Assembly (NCBI GenBank): GCA_032622095.1
Contig: CP136066.1
Span: 195,910,816 to 195,974,815 of the forward strand
Length of the DNA: 64,000 nt
Reading direction: 5' to 3'
Source of the DNA: Siphonodentalium dalli
Taxonomy: Eukaryota > Mollusca > Scaphopoda > Gadilida > Siphonodentaliidae
Each line of letters opens with the position of its first letter. Position 1 is the stretch's first letter. Under the pieces are notes generated by a model. The model had not been told where the DNA came from and did no database searches. It was given only the letters and a program-made list of their open reading frames with translations. A program made the translations under genes and the position numbers. Positions 21,157-34,099 of the stretch are shown here, one piece after another.

Positions 21157-21292
21157 TACAGTAACGCTCTATTTAATCAACTCCACAAGAGCTTTCTGAT
21201 GAATGGCAACAAGCCATATTTCCGACTAAATCCTGAAAAGGGCCATAATTCTGCTGTGTTTAAGGAGTCGATTAATTAGAGCATTACTGGTA
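21157..21292. mobile_element. Tc1-like fold-back MITE, left arm mostly deleted
   Basis: Ends TACAGTAACGCTCTATTTAA and AGAGCATTACTGGTA. Only about 30 bp of the left arm remains; the right arm is near complete. Belongs to the GCTCT/AGAGC end variant also seen at 30122, 48847 (right end) and 60806. Confidence 0.8.
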
Positions 21293-21394
21293 CATGCTTG
21301 TATTGACCTATTTTGAATGTGATAAAAGTAAGTAATTAACTAAATCATGCCACAAGTCTCTACTCTAGCTAATGAGTAATGTCCACCACACCAA

Positions 21395-21680
21395 CTGACT
21401 TAGGTAAAAAATTATCCAACAGTTGGAAATTTCATGCCGACTGCCTGGCACAACATTAATACTATATTAATAGGAAAATTCAGACCAAACATCCAGAACT
21501 GCCAAATATAATAATATTGCAAAATTTTAATATTTATAAGGCAATTATTGTTCTACTTTTGCGTCTTTCGGTCAAATGTTTGGTCTGAAATGACCATTAG
21601 TAGGAACTTTTCAAATGATATAAATGGGGTTAGGTTGGTTGGAAAGGGGTTCAGTTGGAAATTCTAACCTGATCACCACC
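21395..21680. repeat. Diverged dispersed repeat (GGTCTGAAAT / TTGGAAATTTCAT family)
   Basis: Carries AACAGTTGGAAATTTCATGC and, in inverted sense, AATGTTTGGTCTGAAATGAC and GTTGGAAATTCTAACC. The two sides suggest a very old inverted-repeat element. A poly(C) tract follows at 21703-21719. Confidence 0.4.
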
Positions 21681-21983
21681 ACCCCCGTGGTCCCCACGAG
21701 CGACCCCCCCCCCCCCCCCAAGGTTACCTGATAATTAGTCCTCTATTTGAGATGTGTGAAGGTTATTACTAGTAATATGTTGTTGTTGCTGTGTTCTCAA
21801 TTTTCCTCTGGTTATTTTATTACATGTACTATTGTTACTAACTGTTCAAGTGCAAAGGTTACATACTGCCTCTTTCAGCCACGCTGGTCTCATTGAAACC
21901 GCGAAACTCCCAGAGCCTTGACCTTATTGTACGGACACTGCCGATGTTAGCCGAATGGTTGAAAGTGTTCCTTCTGTCGCTTA

Positions 21984-22594
21984 AGGCCGCCGCACACGAC
22001 GCGATATATATCGTACGACAAATATCGGGCACCGGTTACGGGTCAAATCGCAGCGTGTGCGGTGGAAAATCGCAGGACATTTTGTCGTACGATCGGCCCC
22101 GCAAGGAATCAAATAATTTTGATTTTCTACGATCGAGTCCTACGATTTATTCCAAGTAGCCAATCAGATTCAACTATTAATATGATCACGCGTCGATCAC
22201 ATGTTTTATTTCATAACAACATGGCGTCCATGCAGTGTCCTTCAAAGTCAGAGTAGCGGGATATTTTGGACGGCGGAATACATTCATGCCTCTACAATAC
22301 AACTACAATTGAAACAGGTGGACTGGACACCAGTAAAATAAGATTTGATTGTGAATTAAATCAGTTATATGGCCTACTAGTCTATAGACCTAAACCATTG
22401 CTGAATCATTGCATTCACGAGAAAGTAAACAACCAGATCGTACGATACGATCGCATCGTGTGCGGTGGTCTATCGTAGGTGATAAAAACATAAGTTGCAC
22501 GACTAAAATCGTACCGTGTGCGCACACAGATCTTACGTCGCAAGGGTCTGCGACAAATATCGTGCAACAAATATCGCATCGTGTGCGGCCCGCT
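21984..22594. mobile_element. PIF/Harbinger-like MITE with CGATCG-rich interior
   Basis: TTA at 21981-21983 and 22595-22597 flank AGGCCGCCGCACACGACGCG and the inverse ...CGCATCGTGTGCGGCCCGCT. 3-bp TTA duplications and G-rich ends fit PIF/Harbinger. The interior repeats the CGTGTGCGGTGG / ATCGTACGA motif several times on both strands and is far richer in CpG than the surroundings. No transposase. Confidence 0.6.
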
Positions 22595-22597
22595 TTA

Positions 22598-23636
22598 TAC
22601 TCATGAAAATATTGCCGCTTACAACGCTTAAAATGAGACCGACGTGATTGATTCTTTTTGCCCTACAAGTTGCAATATTGTGGTGAACTATCAGTCAGGA
22701 CACAAATTAATGAACGGGGTGTGGTATAACAATTATGTGTTGTGTAAAAATACATTTAAAGGCTTGGACGGCGTTCGTTGCAGAAATATTTATATTTGTT
22801 CAAATCGCCATCAACAGAAGGAACACCAAAATATATACAGTTCCGCTCATATGCCAAACATATGATTGTGTACGTAAACAATAGACTGCTCGTGTTACAG
22901 TAGTTGTGCTTCTGTTTACACAACACAGCGCAATTCTATTGGTTAATCACACAAAAAATGGTATATAAACGCTCTTTATTATTTCCATATCAGGAAAACA
23001 GTAACAAATAACGCTCTTTATGTTTACCATATCCTGATCTAAACAAAAGCCATGAAACGTTTACGTTTTTTTTTGCCTTTGTCTGCATAACAAAGGGGGA
23101 AATTGACAATAACATACTGTTATGCCATATTTATGATTGGCATAAGAACAAAGTAGACCTGTCTATATCTTACTATTCCTTCTGTTTATGGCGGTTTTTG
23201 ACGGCGGTGAATATTTTAACAGCATACCCACCGCCATCGCCGCCCTTATCTTTAAACGCGCAAACTGTCAGCATAATAAGTATCTATAAACTGTAAGTTG
23301 GCGAGCGGCGGTTCAATTTTCAAACAAAGCCCTCAGGTAGGCCTACAATACGTAGGACATACCGGTAGCTGATTTCATTCTGCATGGCAATTAATTGTTA
23401 AATACCTAACCAGTGTAACATTAGTTCTTGTAATGCACAGAATTTCTGTATCCCAGTCTATCGAGTCCAAGTAGGAGTGGAATTCGTGGTTATGAATATT
23501 TTAAGATGTAAATCGGTCATTATATATGACTGACTATTCACCCAATATATGACCAATGGTGACCCCAGGTGATGCCGGTGTAAAGTGCACTTCGAACCAA
23601 GGCACTCAAATAATTCGACCAACTTTTTCTGGACGA
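22598..23636. other. No recognisable feature (PTK7 intron)
   Basis: Moderately CpG-containing unique DNA; an 'AACGCTCTTTAT' phrase recurs at 22969 and 23009. No supported gene. Confidence 0.45.
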
Positions 23637-23862
23637 CTTAACACTTCCATGATTGGAGCTTCCTGAAATATTGCGAATACCCTGTGCCAGTGCATATTAA
23701 GAGATTGCATTTGCCAGCTTAACAATATATACCTCGACATTGTAAGTCAATACGCGAGGTTCCATATGCATGCTTCATATATTAATGCACTGGCACAGCT
23801 AGGATACTTATAATGCTGCACCAAAGCAGCTCCCACAATGACACTTTATGAAAGGGTTTTAA
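23637..23862. mobile_element. TTAA MITE class III, old degenerate copy
   Basis: CTTCCATGATTGGAGCTTCC and ATTGCGAATACCCTGTGCCA at the left; CTTTATGAAAGGGTTTTAAT at the right. Both palindromes are eroded (CAGTGCATATTAAGAGATTG; CATATATTAATGCACTGG). Confidence 0.65.
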
Positions 23863-24012
23863 TTGGGGGCATTGCGACAGTGGGAGTTATAGATGTCTCT
23901 GGTCTATATGTTACAACCAATAATCGTGCGTCACAGATCCCATCACGGCCACGGGTAACCAAATCTCACCATCAGAATGAAACCATGAATTAAACATGCT
24001 GCTTGCTATTAT

Positions 24013-24384
24013 TATAACAAAGTCAAACCCATATTTTAATTTCCATATGCCGTGGTCTCCTTTACACTAACACGATGCGACTCGTTACAAGGAACACTGG
24101 GATGCGATATTTGAGCTATTAGAACAGCATGGGATTTAAAGTGAATACAAACAATCCACGTGGGGAGCTTGTCGTATCGGTGTCTCGTGCTGTCAATGAT
24201 TGTACCAAGACTTGGATCGTTGACCCCAAACTAAATATTCTTGATATGAATTGAGTGCTCAGAGCGCCCCGTATCGTGTTCTACATTAATCATGTTCCAA
24301 ATATGTACAACTCAGACCTCACGTGCACAGCCTTATACACGACAGTCACTGGTAATCTAACCATTGCGGCTGTCATATAGGACA
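24013..24384. repeat. Tandem duplication unit 1 (uninserted)
   Basis: TATAACAAAGTCAAACCCAT ... CATTGCGGCTGTCATATAGG. The second unit begins at 24385. The stretch CCCATATTTTAATTTCCATA (TTAA at 24036-24039) is the empty site for the MITE found in unit 2. Confidence 0.8.
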
Positions 24385-24938
24385 TATAACAAAGTCAAAC
24401 CCATATTTTAACCATTTACCCAACAGAACGGCCCTGTGCCAATGCATTCTCTTATATATGCGAGTCGACCATAGGTCGCCTCGCATATATAAGAGAATGC
24501 ATTGGCTTAACACATTAAACATTATAAAATTGTTAAAGAATGTAAGAAAAAATGGTAAAAAGTGTTAAAAAAAGATTTTTTTTAGGCCAATGCATTCTCT
24601 TATATATGCGAGGCGACATATGGTCGACTCGCATATATAAGAGAATGCATTGACACAGGGCATAACTGTAACTATCACAATGTGGTCAAGGAGCCGGTTC
24701 CAATGATATCCATATTTGTATGGTTCTATTGAGACAGACCGAAGATATTTTAGGCTGTTGAAGCTTTATTTGACCGGTTTTGGCCGATTTGTTGGGTAAA
24801 GGGTTAATTTCCATATGCCGTGGTCTCCTTTACACTAACACGATGTGACTCGTTACAAGGAACAACTCAGACCTCACGTGCACAGCCTTACACACGACAG
24901 TCACTGGTAATCTAACCATTGCGGATGTCATATAGGAC
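24385..24938. repeat. Tandem duplication unit 2, with MITE insertion and internal deletion
   Basis: Starts TATAACAAAGTCAAACCCAT and ends GCGGATGTCATATAGGAC like unit 1, but carries the class I MITE 24412-24803 at its TTAA and lacks about 210 bp between GTTACAAGGAAC and AACTCAGACC. Confidence 0.8.
24412..24803. mobile_element. piggyBac-like TTAA MITE, class I
   Basis: TTAA duplicated at 24408-24411 and 24804-24807; the unoccupied paralogous site at 24036 has a single TTAA. Palindromes are at about 24436-24508 and 24585-24655, in opposite orientation. Ends CCATTTACCCAACAG and TTGTTGGGTAAAGGG. Confidence 0.9.
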
Positions 24939-25055
24939 GATTGTAGACCTTATTTACAATGTAGACATATACGGCTTATATATATAGTATACATGGAGAA
25001 ACATATGTAAGGTGTTTATCAGAAAACAAAATATAATGAATTATTATCCCATTAA

Positions 25056-25503
25056 AGGTACACAATCCGATCAGACGCTCCTAAATTACTATTTCCTTTG
25101 GATTCGGGGGTAACAACTATTTGATTCGAGTCGAGGAACCCACCACATCAAAGCTCAGAGTGATCAGATATTGATTTTTGAAGTTTGTTATTTCTCGAGA
25201 TGTGTAATAATATGTCGCACAGAAACACGCGGTCAAACGGAGGGTCTCGGACAAAATTGCGGATGAAGATGGATAACTCAAAAATCAAGTGGTAATACGG
25301 TAAAATATCGTGTTACTTTAGTGATAATACGGCCATATTTTGTTGAACAAAATGTTGAAAAATAACAAGTTTTGGGAAATTTTATACCATAGTTGACAGT
25401 GGTTAGCATTATTATGTTGCAATAAATCGATTCTGATGACAAAAGCGCATTTTTGTTGTTGTATCTTGCTGGTATGGGGACCGCCTGGTCCGATTGGGTG
25501 CCT
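25056..25503. mobile_element. TTAA element, AGGTACTCAA family
   Basis: TTAA at 25052-25055 and 25504-25507. Ends AGGTACACAATCCGATCAGA and CCGATTGGGTGCCT. The interior shares GATTCGAGTCGAGGAACCCA, AAAGCTCAGAGTGATCAGAT and GATAACTC with the copies at 34199, 36405 and 41678. Non-coding. Confidence 0.75.
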
Positions 25504-25507
25504 TTAA

Positions 25508-27192
25508 GAATGTCAGGGGTCGCTCAGACGGTACATTATGTTTATTCAGAAAACAAAATAGAAAGAATCATAATGTTAGTATACCCATTCGAAGTCACAC
25601 ACACACTCTTCACACCATTCTGATTTACACCAACTCTACTCTTTTTTTCGCCCAGCAAAACGAAACTTCATCATGTACATGTACCGTAAATATATTCCTG
25701 TCATCTGGTTTAGAATCATGTAATCAATACTTTGTATATATACTTGAGAACGGGGGCATTCATCTTGTAATTTGTAAGAACTTGTTCCCCAATATCCTTG
25801 TAAATTAATTTATGATAAAATATATTATAATTAAAAAAGTACAGGGATTTATTCGATAATATTAACACAGGAAGAAAAATAATGCAAATATGATGCAAAC
25901 CTTGGATCTCACCGGTATAGCAGGGGATTCTGATCACAGTGAAAGCAAATTAACTATTATAATTATAACCAAAAACAAAATCATCACTTTCCTGGATCTT
26001 CCATCCTGTTGGCAACAGTATGGAGAAGTCACATTCCGACTTCCGACGAATTTGGACGTCTTGGCCGAAGATTGTTTTATGTTCGTCAAAACATCTGGAT
26101 TGTGGTCAGTGAAGGTTTTATGGGCCTGGTGACATGCGGATAACTCTATTTCACTCCAAAGCATATTTGATGTTGAGGGTGATGAAATGTGCCATGTTGA
26201 ACTGACACCGATAAATCATGAACATGTGTGACTTGTCAACTGCAAAAGTGAACAAATAATATGAGCTTAGAGCTTGAGATATTATCATAGTTCACTTTAA
26301 AAGGACATGGCTAATTGAACCTCCAAGTTACTTTGTATATATACTATATATACGTAAATATAGGGAGGATAGATAAGCTAGATCGATAAATAAATGCACG
26401 AAATATCTATCTTAGGAGTTGTGTATATACATGAAAAAGAGCGTTATCAAGTATGATAGCCTATACTCGGTTCAATGTAAAACTGGTGGGTGCTTTTGCG
26501 GATTTTCGCGATGCTCGTATAGTGTACAAATGATGGTTATTACAAGATTTTACTTTTTACTTTTGCCCGGTATTATCGGCTAGTAAGCTGGAATTTATCT
26601 GACCGTTATCCCTCAATCCTGTATAAACTGTATGCATGGTGCGTGTCCTACTGCCCCGATATCTAGCTGTGCTGTTCCGGTATACAGACACAATTCTACT
26701 ATTTTCACAAGAAACCACCATATCGTTCACAATTTTAGACACGGACAAATATGAAACCCATTGCTCGCATTAGCTCTATTGAGGCTAATAATGTCTAAGT
26801 TATCGAATGTTTATATTATAAACAGAAGAGATGGGGATTTGTTGGGACTTCTCACGTGGAGCGGCTATGCAGACACGGATGGCCACGATTCCACCAACAT
26901 CGCTAGTGTCTCCATATGGCGAGCATGAACAATGCATTCACGTCGTGTGTTTACTTTTGACGCATTTTAGCCTTTAATAAATAACATACGCTATAGATAT
27001 GTACTTCACCGCGGAAGAGATTGATGCCTCCGTGATGGTATATGTATATTTGGAATACAGTCAATACACGCAAAGGGAATCTCTTGTGTCCTATTCTAAA
27101 TACATGTAGAACAACTGGCTTTTACTTTTGGCATATTTTCGTGCGCCAGATATGTACTTCACCGGAAGAGATTGATGCCGATGCAAGCTCCA
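25508..27192. other. No recognisable feature (PTK7 intron)
   Basis: A diverged duplication is visible: GATATGTACTTCACCG(CG)GAAGAGATTGATGCC occurs near 26996 and 27149. No supported gene; several open frames of 60-105 codons are within chance expectation. Confidence 0.45.
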
Positions 27193-27879
27193 TGCAGAGT
27201 TCAGTCCCCGAAATATGCATGACTTATCGCTGCCACCACCAACACATAATGTGAAGATATTGCACATATATTTGAGACTTGTGTAGGTTACAATTTCAAT
27301 TCATTCTGCATTATTCTGATAAACTGAACTGTCCATATTCATTTGAAAATTGTCAAGATCAAGCCAGAATGAATTGTAACTGACAAAACACTTGAATAAA
27401 AAAATGTTAGATTTAACCCTTTACCCAACAGAAGGGCCCTGTGCCAATGCATTCTCTTATATATGCGAGTCGACCATAGGTCGCCTCGCATATATAAGAG
27501 AATGCATTGGCTTAACACATTAAAACTTATAAAATTGTTAAAGAAGGTAAGAAAAATGGTAAAAAGTGTTAAAAAAAGATTTTTTTTAGGCCAATGCATT
27601 CTCTTATATATGCGAGGCGACCTATGGTCGACTCGCATATATAAGAGAATGCATTGGCACGGGGCATAACTGTAACTATCACAATGTGGTCAAGGAGCCG
27701 GTTCCAATGATATCCATATTTGTATGGTTCTATTGAGACAGACCGAAGATATTTTAGGCTGTTGAAGCTTTATTTGGCCGGTTTTGGCCGGTTTGTTGGG
27801 TAAAGGGTTAATTAAGAAAATGCACGTGCCTGCAGCGGTCAGACATAGCGTAGCGAGGGGACTGAACTCTGGTTTGCAG
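27193..27879. mobile_element. MITE with GAGTTCAGTCCCC ends, interrupted by a class I element
   Basis: TIRs TGCAGAGTTCAGTCCCC and GGGGACTGAACTCTGGTTTGCAG. The body (CTGAACTGTCCATATTCATT, CCAGAATGAATTGTAACTGA) matches the uninterrupted copy at 42613-42918. The insertion is 27417-27807. Confidence 0.75.
27417..27807. mobile_element. piggyBac-like TTAA MITE, class I, nested
   Basis: TTAA at 27413-27416 and 27808-27811. The host copy at 42.8 kb reads GTTAGATTTAATTAAGAAAA with a single target, so the 4-bp duplication is shown directly. Palindromes at about 27443-27512 and 27588-27660. Confidence 0.92.
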
Positions 27880-30059
27880 CTTGGTTGATGCCTTCATAAC
27901 AAGACATTCGTGCATGGTGTAAATATCTAGAATATACGAGACAGGAATCTTCAATTCGTGCATCTGGACAAGTTTGTTAGTTTTGTATCGGGGTCGGTTG
28001 TTTTTACAGTATATAAATACATGTATATTAAACCTTTCTATACGAAATGGTTCTCCCATTCTGTTACAACAGAATGCATTGAAATTGTGTAGTATTCGTT
28101 TGGAGGGGTGTTGATGTGATAATAGCAGACAGACAGAAATAAAATATATCAAGAGCAGAATGATTCATATTCATTGGTGGGAAATGTTAAGATAATAAGT
28201 TTAGCAAACGACCTATGTTTGTTGAACTAATTAACAGAACATTCCCTAAGAGAATTACTACTCGTTTTTTTTCTATAAATCGTTAATGTACTGTATAATA
28301 TTCATATCATATATGCAATGTCCATGTAACTTATTTATTCATCATCATTATTGTACAACTGTCCAGTAAGGTGTAGTGTAACAAACATCTTGTATCTTGG
28401 GCACACACTGGGCTGATTGTCCAGTGAAGTTAACCCTCTGTGTTGTTTAATCCCCACCACTATTCACGAGAGTGTCATGATAGGACCATAGCGGCTGACA
28501 ACGATAAAACCCAATACATAACCAAACAAACCTGACTATCATGCTACCGCTCGTGGTGCAAAGATCAAACTATTTCAGTTTTAGGAATTCAACACCCACT
28601 TGCTATTATAATGTTTGCCTATCTCTCATAAATGGCCGGTGAAAATACGGTATAGATGTGCGTCCATTGTTCGGAATGATAATACTCCCACCCAGTGAGA
28701 ATGGATCGGTTGTGAACTGAGTACACAGAAAAACTCGAGGTAGACAAATAGGTAATATTCAAATATAATATAAGCAATTGAGAAAGTGTTTGTTCTGTGA
28801 AATGGCGCTAGTTTGCACTGTTATGAGATATGGTTGCGAATCACTAGAGTCCACATTGCAGGTGGATATTTTTATGAATATTCATGACCTCCAATTGTAT
28901 TGGGGTTGAGTTATTTGCCTTCATAAATTCTGTGTTAATCGTCGTTTCAGACACCATAAGGGTACTTTTGGACATGTATCACGCCGAATTTATATCTATG
29001 TTAAATCACCCAAATACATGCATGCACGTGAGAATAATTAAAGGTAAAATCCCCTTTGTCATTACAAAAGAAAGAGCTGATGCTGGAACACTTCACCTTG
29101 TGTCGGTCTAAGGGAGGAAATCCGGATCTGTGACTCTATGTGTATTATGTATATTGGTATCTTATTATTTTCAATAAAATGCTATTATAGGCTAAGTCTG
29201 ATCTAAATGCCTTAAAAAAGGTATGCCTCGATCATAATGAAAAGAACAAAAAATATAATCCGTTGTCAAATAAATGAGAACTACAGAAACCCGCAATACC
29301 ACGCGGAACACAACAGCACTAAATATCGTCAATTTTACAGTCTCTTTTAACAGTGTATAAATAATTCCGTCCCACTATGCCCAATCTCCTCGATTCGATT
29401 TGCATGCAATGGATTCCTAGCCACTCATGTATAATTTCATCCACAGACGCTAAATACGTGAACACACATGACTGTATAATCTTCACAATACCAATGATTC
29501 CAGCCATCTTCCCTGTGGAGTAAAATACCATATACTCGCTAAACAAATACAATGCACGGATCGAGCCAATCTCGTCTACATTCCGTATAAACGTGAGGTC
29601 GACCTCAGAGAGTAATAAAGACTTGCTAGTTTGACGTGTACCCCATCGCGAAGGTTAAATAGAGGAAACTAGCTTAATCGACTCACTTTCTCGAATGTGT
29701 TTTATATACGGTGACCCGCGATTATCAGCGGTGTCTGAACGTACAATGCCAAAACGCCCAATTAAAGTACCTATACACCTGCTGTAATTCTTGGAATCGA
29801 TGCCATCGAAATCATCAGCAAAATCTCAGATCAACCTCCTCTGTGCAAATAATAAGGCAGAGATTGGAATGAAAGCCACACACATCAAACTGCACGAAGT
29901 GACACTGGCACACATTGCTAGAATATATCTTAAATGGCTTAGAACCGAGAGCAGACTCAATATACTGAATATATATATAATAGCAGAAGTAGCGAAACGC
30001 AAGAAAAACAATGCAGTGGTGATGAGGTGGGTTTGATCCAAGCTGCAAGGCTAGATATA
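27880..30059. other. No recognisable feature (PTK7 intron)
   Basis: Unique sequence. A TTAA-rich stretch and some CpG around 29.6-29.8 kb, but no exon or promoter I can support. Confidence 0.45.
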
Positions 30060-30470
30060 TAGAACTAGAATGAATTATAACAGACAAAACTCTTGAATAA
30101 AACATGTTAGATTTAATAACGTACAGCAATGCTCTAAGTAATCGACTTCTTAACCACAGCAGAATTATGGGTCACTTTTCAGGATTTAGTCGGAAATATG
30201 GCTTGTTGCCATTCATCGGAAAGCTCTCGGGGAGAGCATTCCGATGAATGGCAACAAGCCATATTTCCGACTAAATCCTGAAAAGTGATTACTTTTCAGG
30301 ATTTAGTCGGAAATATGGCAACAAGCCATATTTCCGACTAAATCCTGAAAAGTGACCCATAATTTTGCTGTGGTTAAGAAGTCGATTACTTAGAGCATTA
30401 CTGTATATACGTGATGGCAGTGGTCAGATCAGTGTGCCGAGGGGACTGAACTCTGACTTGCAGTTCTGGT
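30060..30470. mobile_element. GAGTTCAGTCCCC-family MITE (partial), interrupted by a Tc1-like MITE
   Basis: GAATGAATTATAACAGACAA and ATGTTAGATTTAAT match the family at 27.4 and 42.8 kb; after the insertion the right end GGGGACTGAACTCTGACTTG follows. The left end is not found. Confidence 0.65.
30122..30405. mobile_element. Tc1-like fold-back MITE with extra arm segments
   Basis: TACAGCAATGCTCTAAGTAA to TTAGAGCATTACTGTA. Between the outer arms an additional short inverted pair (GATTACTTTTCAGGATTTAG / CTAAATCCTGAAAAGTGACC) is present, giving four arm segments. Sits inside 30060-30470. Confidence 0.82.
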
Positions 30471-31763
30471 TTGTTCATCTTGAAATGACAATTTCAAAGT
30501 AATGGTTAATATATCCAGCATCGCTATCTTTGAAAATCTAAGCAATCGTTTCGTACTAAAACGATAAATCACATCGTATGTCTCCATGTTCTTTTATTTC
30601 ACGAAATCTTCATAACATATATTATATTTTGAAATCGACACCAACATCAGAACAACTACCAGCTTATTCTCATACAATCGTTATCACGATTAAGGCCGGA
30701 TATATTTTAGATAAAAGACGTAGGTTCAAGTAAGAAAGAAAACATGATGTACAATTCGAGACATTGTTTGGGAAATATATCGGGATATCGATGTCGGAAA
30801 CCAAGATACAGGAAAACAAACAGAAAGCGCTACCGATTCATTCAAAGACCTAACTGTCGGTAGGTTTATAACAATGTCTGTTTTCTCTTCGCCGTATACT
30901 CGAATATCGGTTTCGCAGACACTGTATTTGTAGCGAGCCAGACGCCCATCTATCATGCTGTCGACCTTCGCCACCACAGCGAACCGAGGTCATACTGCGT
31001 GAAATAAGAAAGCCAAAACATAGAAAATTTGACCAACCCGACTGACCGCATCTGTCACTTGATATACAATTAACCGACGTACTATACAGGGAATTTGTTA
31101 AATATCATATGCAGCCGTCGAAGATATATACTATATGCGGAAGGCTAACTTGGGATATAGTTAGACGTTATGATCGACGTATAGTCAGAAAAACGTTTTA
31201 GATCGAGTATTGTTGATATATATACGCAGCGCTTAATAAGCGCCAAACTCCAGGCAGAGTTATCTCCCATCGCTCCGCTGAGATATCACTGCCATAAGGC
31301 CATTTGGAAAGGATTTCTTACGTGTTCTTATTAGCACGCCCGCGTGTATACTGGTGGCCAAATATTAGAAACATGAGAGAGAGTGAGTAGATGGGCGCGA
31401 AGCGCCCGGGATGGTCGAAAAGATCGAGTGATCTTCTCCTTCACCCCAATTAGAAACATGTGGGCCGATTAGGACTTTTATAAATAGAAAATTGGTTTTT
31501 CCGGTTTATTTAAAAGTCGAACTGCGCGATCAGGAGGCCGGTCACCGATGAAAGGTGTAGTTGGGAATTTCAATTTCGTTTATTGTCCTTTACATTATTG
31601 TGTCAATAATGTAGATTTTTGGTTTGTGACAAGCTATGTCAATAACAATAAAAGAAATTTAAAAGATAATTTGAAAGTCTTATATTTCAACTTTTATAAA
31701 TATTTTTCGTTCTGCAGCCCACTGATGGTTGTGGTCGGAGACGGCCGAGTCGGCCGCCGGTTC
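30471..31763. other. No recognisable feature (PTK7 intron)
   Basis: CpG-containing unique sequence. 31.4-31.6 kb has GGCGCGAAGCGCCCGGGATG-type GC-rich patches without an associated open frame. Confidence 0.45.
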
Positions 31764-32263
31764 GGTAATTAGGTGCTGGTTGTTATTGTTATTTTAACGG
31801 AATTCTGAGTTGGTCATTCGCGAAATCAATATATTTTATATTCTATAATTAAAATCATGGGTGTATAATATACGATCTTGTTTATGGATATTGTAGGAAA
31901 CTATAGCGATGGGATTTCTCGCAGGACAACACATTTCGGGTTTTCGTGGGGTGTGTATCCGCTGGATGTCTTATAGTTGCAGTATGTAACAATTATGACC
32001 GCGTTAATTGCTTTCGATGTTTAGGTATGAACAATGGCTGGACCATGCACTCTTGGCGGGAACACAATACCTCCGATTTTTTATCCGCATTTAGAAGCTT
32101 TCTGATGCGGTGAATGAGAAACCTGCAGTAATAAGCCGTAGTTGGTTGTAATAATTCGAAGGATTAGTTGTTTTAACGGCATTCTGCATGATGCGGTGAA
32201 TTCATGTAACCAATATATTTTATATTATAATTTATATTTATGGCTAATAATATGATCTTGAGG
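31764..32263. repeat. Diverged direct duplication
   Basis: 31764-31885 and 32133-32263 share GTTGTTATT/GTTGTAATA, TTTTAACGG(A/C)ATTCTG, AATCAATATATTTTATATTC / AACCAATATATTTTATATTA and ATATGATCTTG(T/A). Old duplication about 370 bp apart; no coding content. Confidence 0.55.
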
Positions 32264-34095
32264 GCGTTACCATTTATGATTATGGTTTTCTTGGTTCTTA
32301 TGTTTTATATAGGACTAAAATTGTCTATGTCTGGCTCAGTTCATATTGTTCTTATCAATGCCGAAAGAATTACCATTATTGCAAACTTTTGTTGGTCAAA
32401 ATAAGATAATAGGTGACTAAATATAGTTCCGACGATATGTAAAAATATATGTATCGGTCCGCAAAGTACCATCCTTGTGGCAGTGCTATATCGCAGTGAT
32501 AACGTAGAGGGTGCTGCATGGAGTTTGAATAAGCGCATGTCGAGAATTTAACCAGCTTCGCCATCGTTGGGCGACAAAACGAGCCATGCACCTTAACTAT
32601 AAGTATACATGTACTCTGAAAACTGGTCCATCTTTTTTTCAGATTGATAGATGGACTGGCTCACTATGAGCGTTCATTGATTCAATCTGCCCGAACAAAT
32701 TGAGCAACGGGCCCCGTCTTGTTTTGTTTATACAAATGTAGGTATACATAAAATAGATGCGATTTAGAACACTGCTCATCTCAGCAGTCAGCTGGTGATA
32801 CTGTTCAAGTACTCTGATGAAAACAAAGAGCGACATTGTACGGGTATCATCAAGACTAAAGAAGCTCTAGACGTTAACACTCACAGACAACTCTCAAATT
32901 CCACGTACCGACAACTGCGGGATTCGGAGTAAAAAGACTCGCTGTTTGACGTACAGCAAAATGCAGATATTGGCGTGTCAAGACAGATAACAACAATTTC
33001 TAGTATAACATTTTAATGAAGCAAAGTGAAGAACAACACCCCAGGGTATATCTGCGGTAAACAGTCCTATCATTGCGGCAGATAGAATTCAAGCTATAAG
33101 GTGAAGGTATAACTGATCTATTCGCTAATCTATCCCGCTATATCATATCTCGCTACCGGGTTCCACCTGGCTATACGACGAAAGGGCACCTGCTTATGTC
33201 GGTCTGACTCCTACGATACGTCTCGTTATACGTTGTATAATATAGCAACGTCGGTCGCAGAGCAGCAGTCAAAGGTCTCCCTGCAATATCATCTTATCTT
33301 CATGCCCAATTAAACGATATCTGGGGTGTATCTGAAGCTCTTTGCCAAAGGTTCGCTTGTTGAAATTGCCATCCTCAAGGGGACATTAAACCTGGGAGGG
33401 AGTCAAGTGTTATCAGGAAGCAGGTCATATGATAGCAATAAACACCACCTCGTGGTTACATAAGGATACCGAGCGGCCGAATCGTGGTGTGTGGTTACAT
33501 TTAATGGTCCTTCCTCAAGGCTATTAGTGTCAGAAGTCATTATGCTGATTACGTTGTTGTGCCATGGAAATCCTTCTGGGGGAACAATGAGTGCATACAT
33601 ACTCGTGAACCAATGACGGGTCCAATGTCTGCGAGGTGTACCAGAAACAGATAATTTAGACTAACGGGGAACAATGGTATACATGTGTTCTATTCATCAG
33701 TGCCAGTGTGCCACCCGAGTTACGAAACACGCGCTAAGTTTAAAATTTGATGGCAAACCAGTCAGGAGGGCACTTTTCGGGTATCCACTGGACTCCCCTG
33801 GACCAGGGCAAGGGGGCAAGTGCCACTGCATGCCCCCCCCATACTCCGGCGTCCCTGGGTACATGGACGATCAAGCCTAAATGTGTTCAATCTGGTTTAA
33901 TATAAGTTGAAGATGTCACTCAACCCCTTGCTTACTGACCGATGTATCAACTAAGTTATAAATTAATACATTAAGTGGAAACTTCATTTGTGAATAAATT
34001 CAGACACCTTAGTCAAACGACAAGCAGAGAAGCAATCAGTGGGGTCGTGTTAGTAAAGCTCTTCGCGCTTGTCAGAATTCTTAGCTGAACACCCC
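32264..34095. other. No recognisable feature (PTK7 intron)
   Basis: Unique sequence; nothing supported. Confidence 0.45.
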
Positions 34096-34099
34096 TTAA

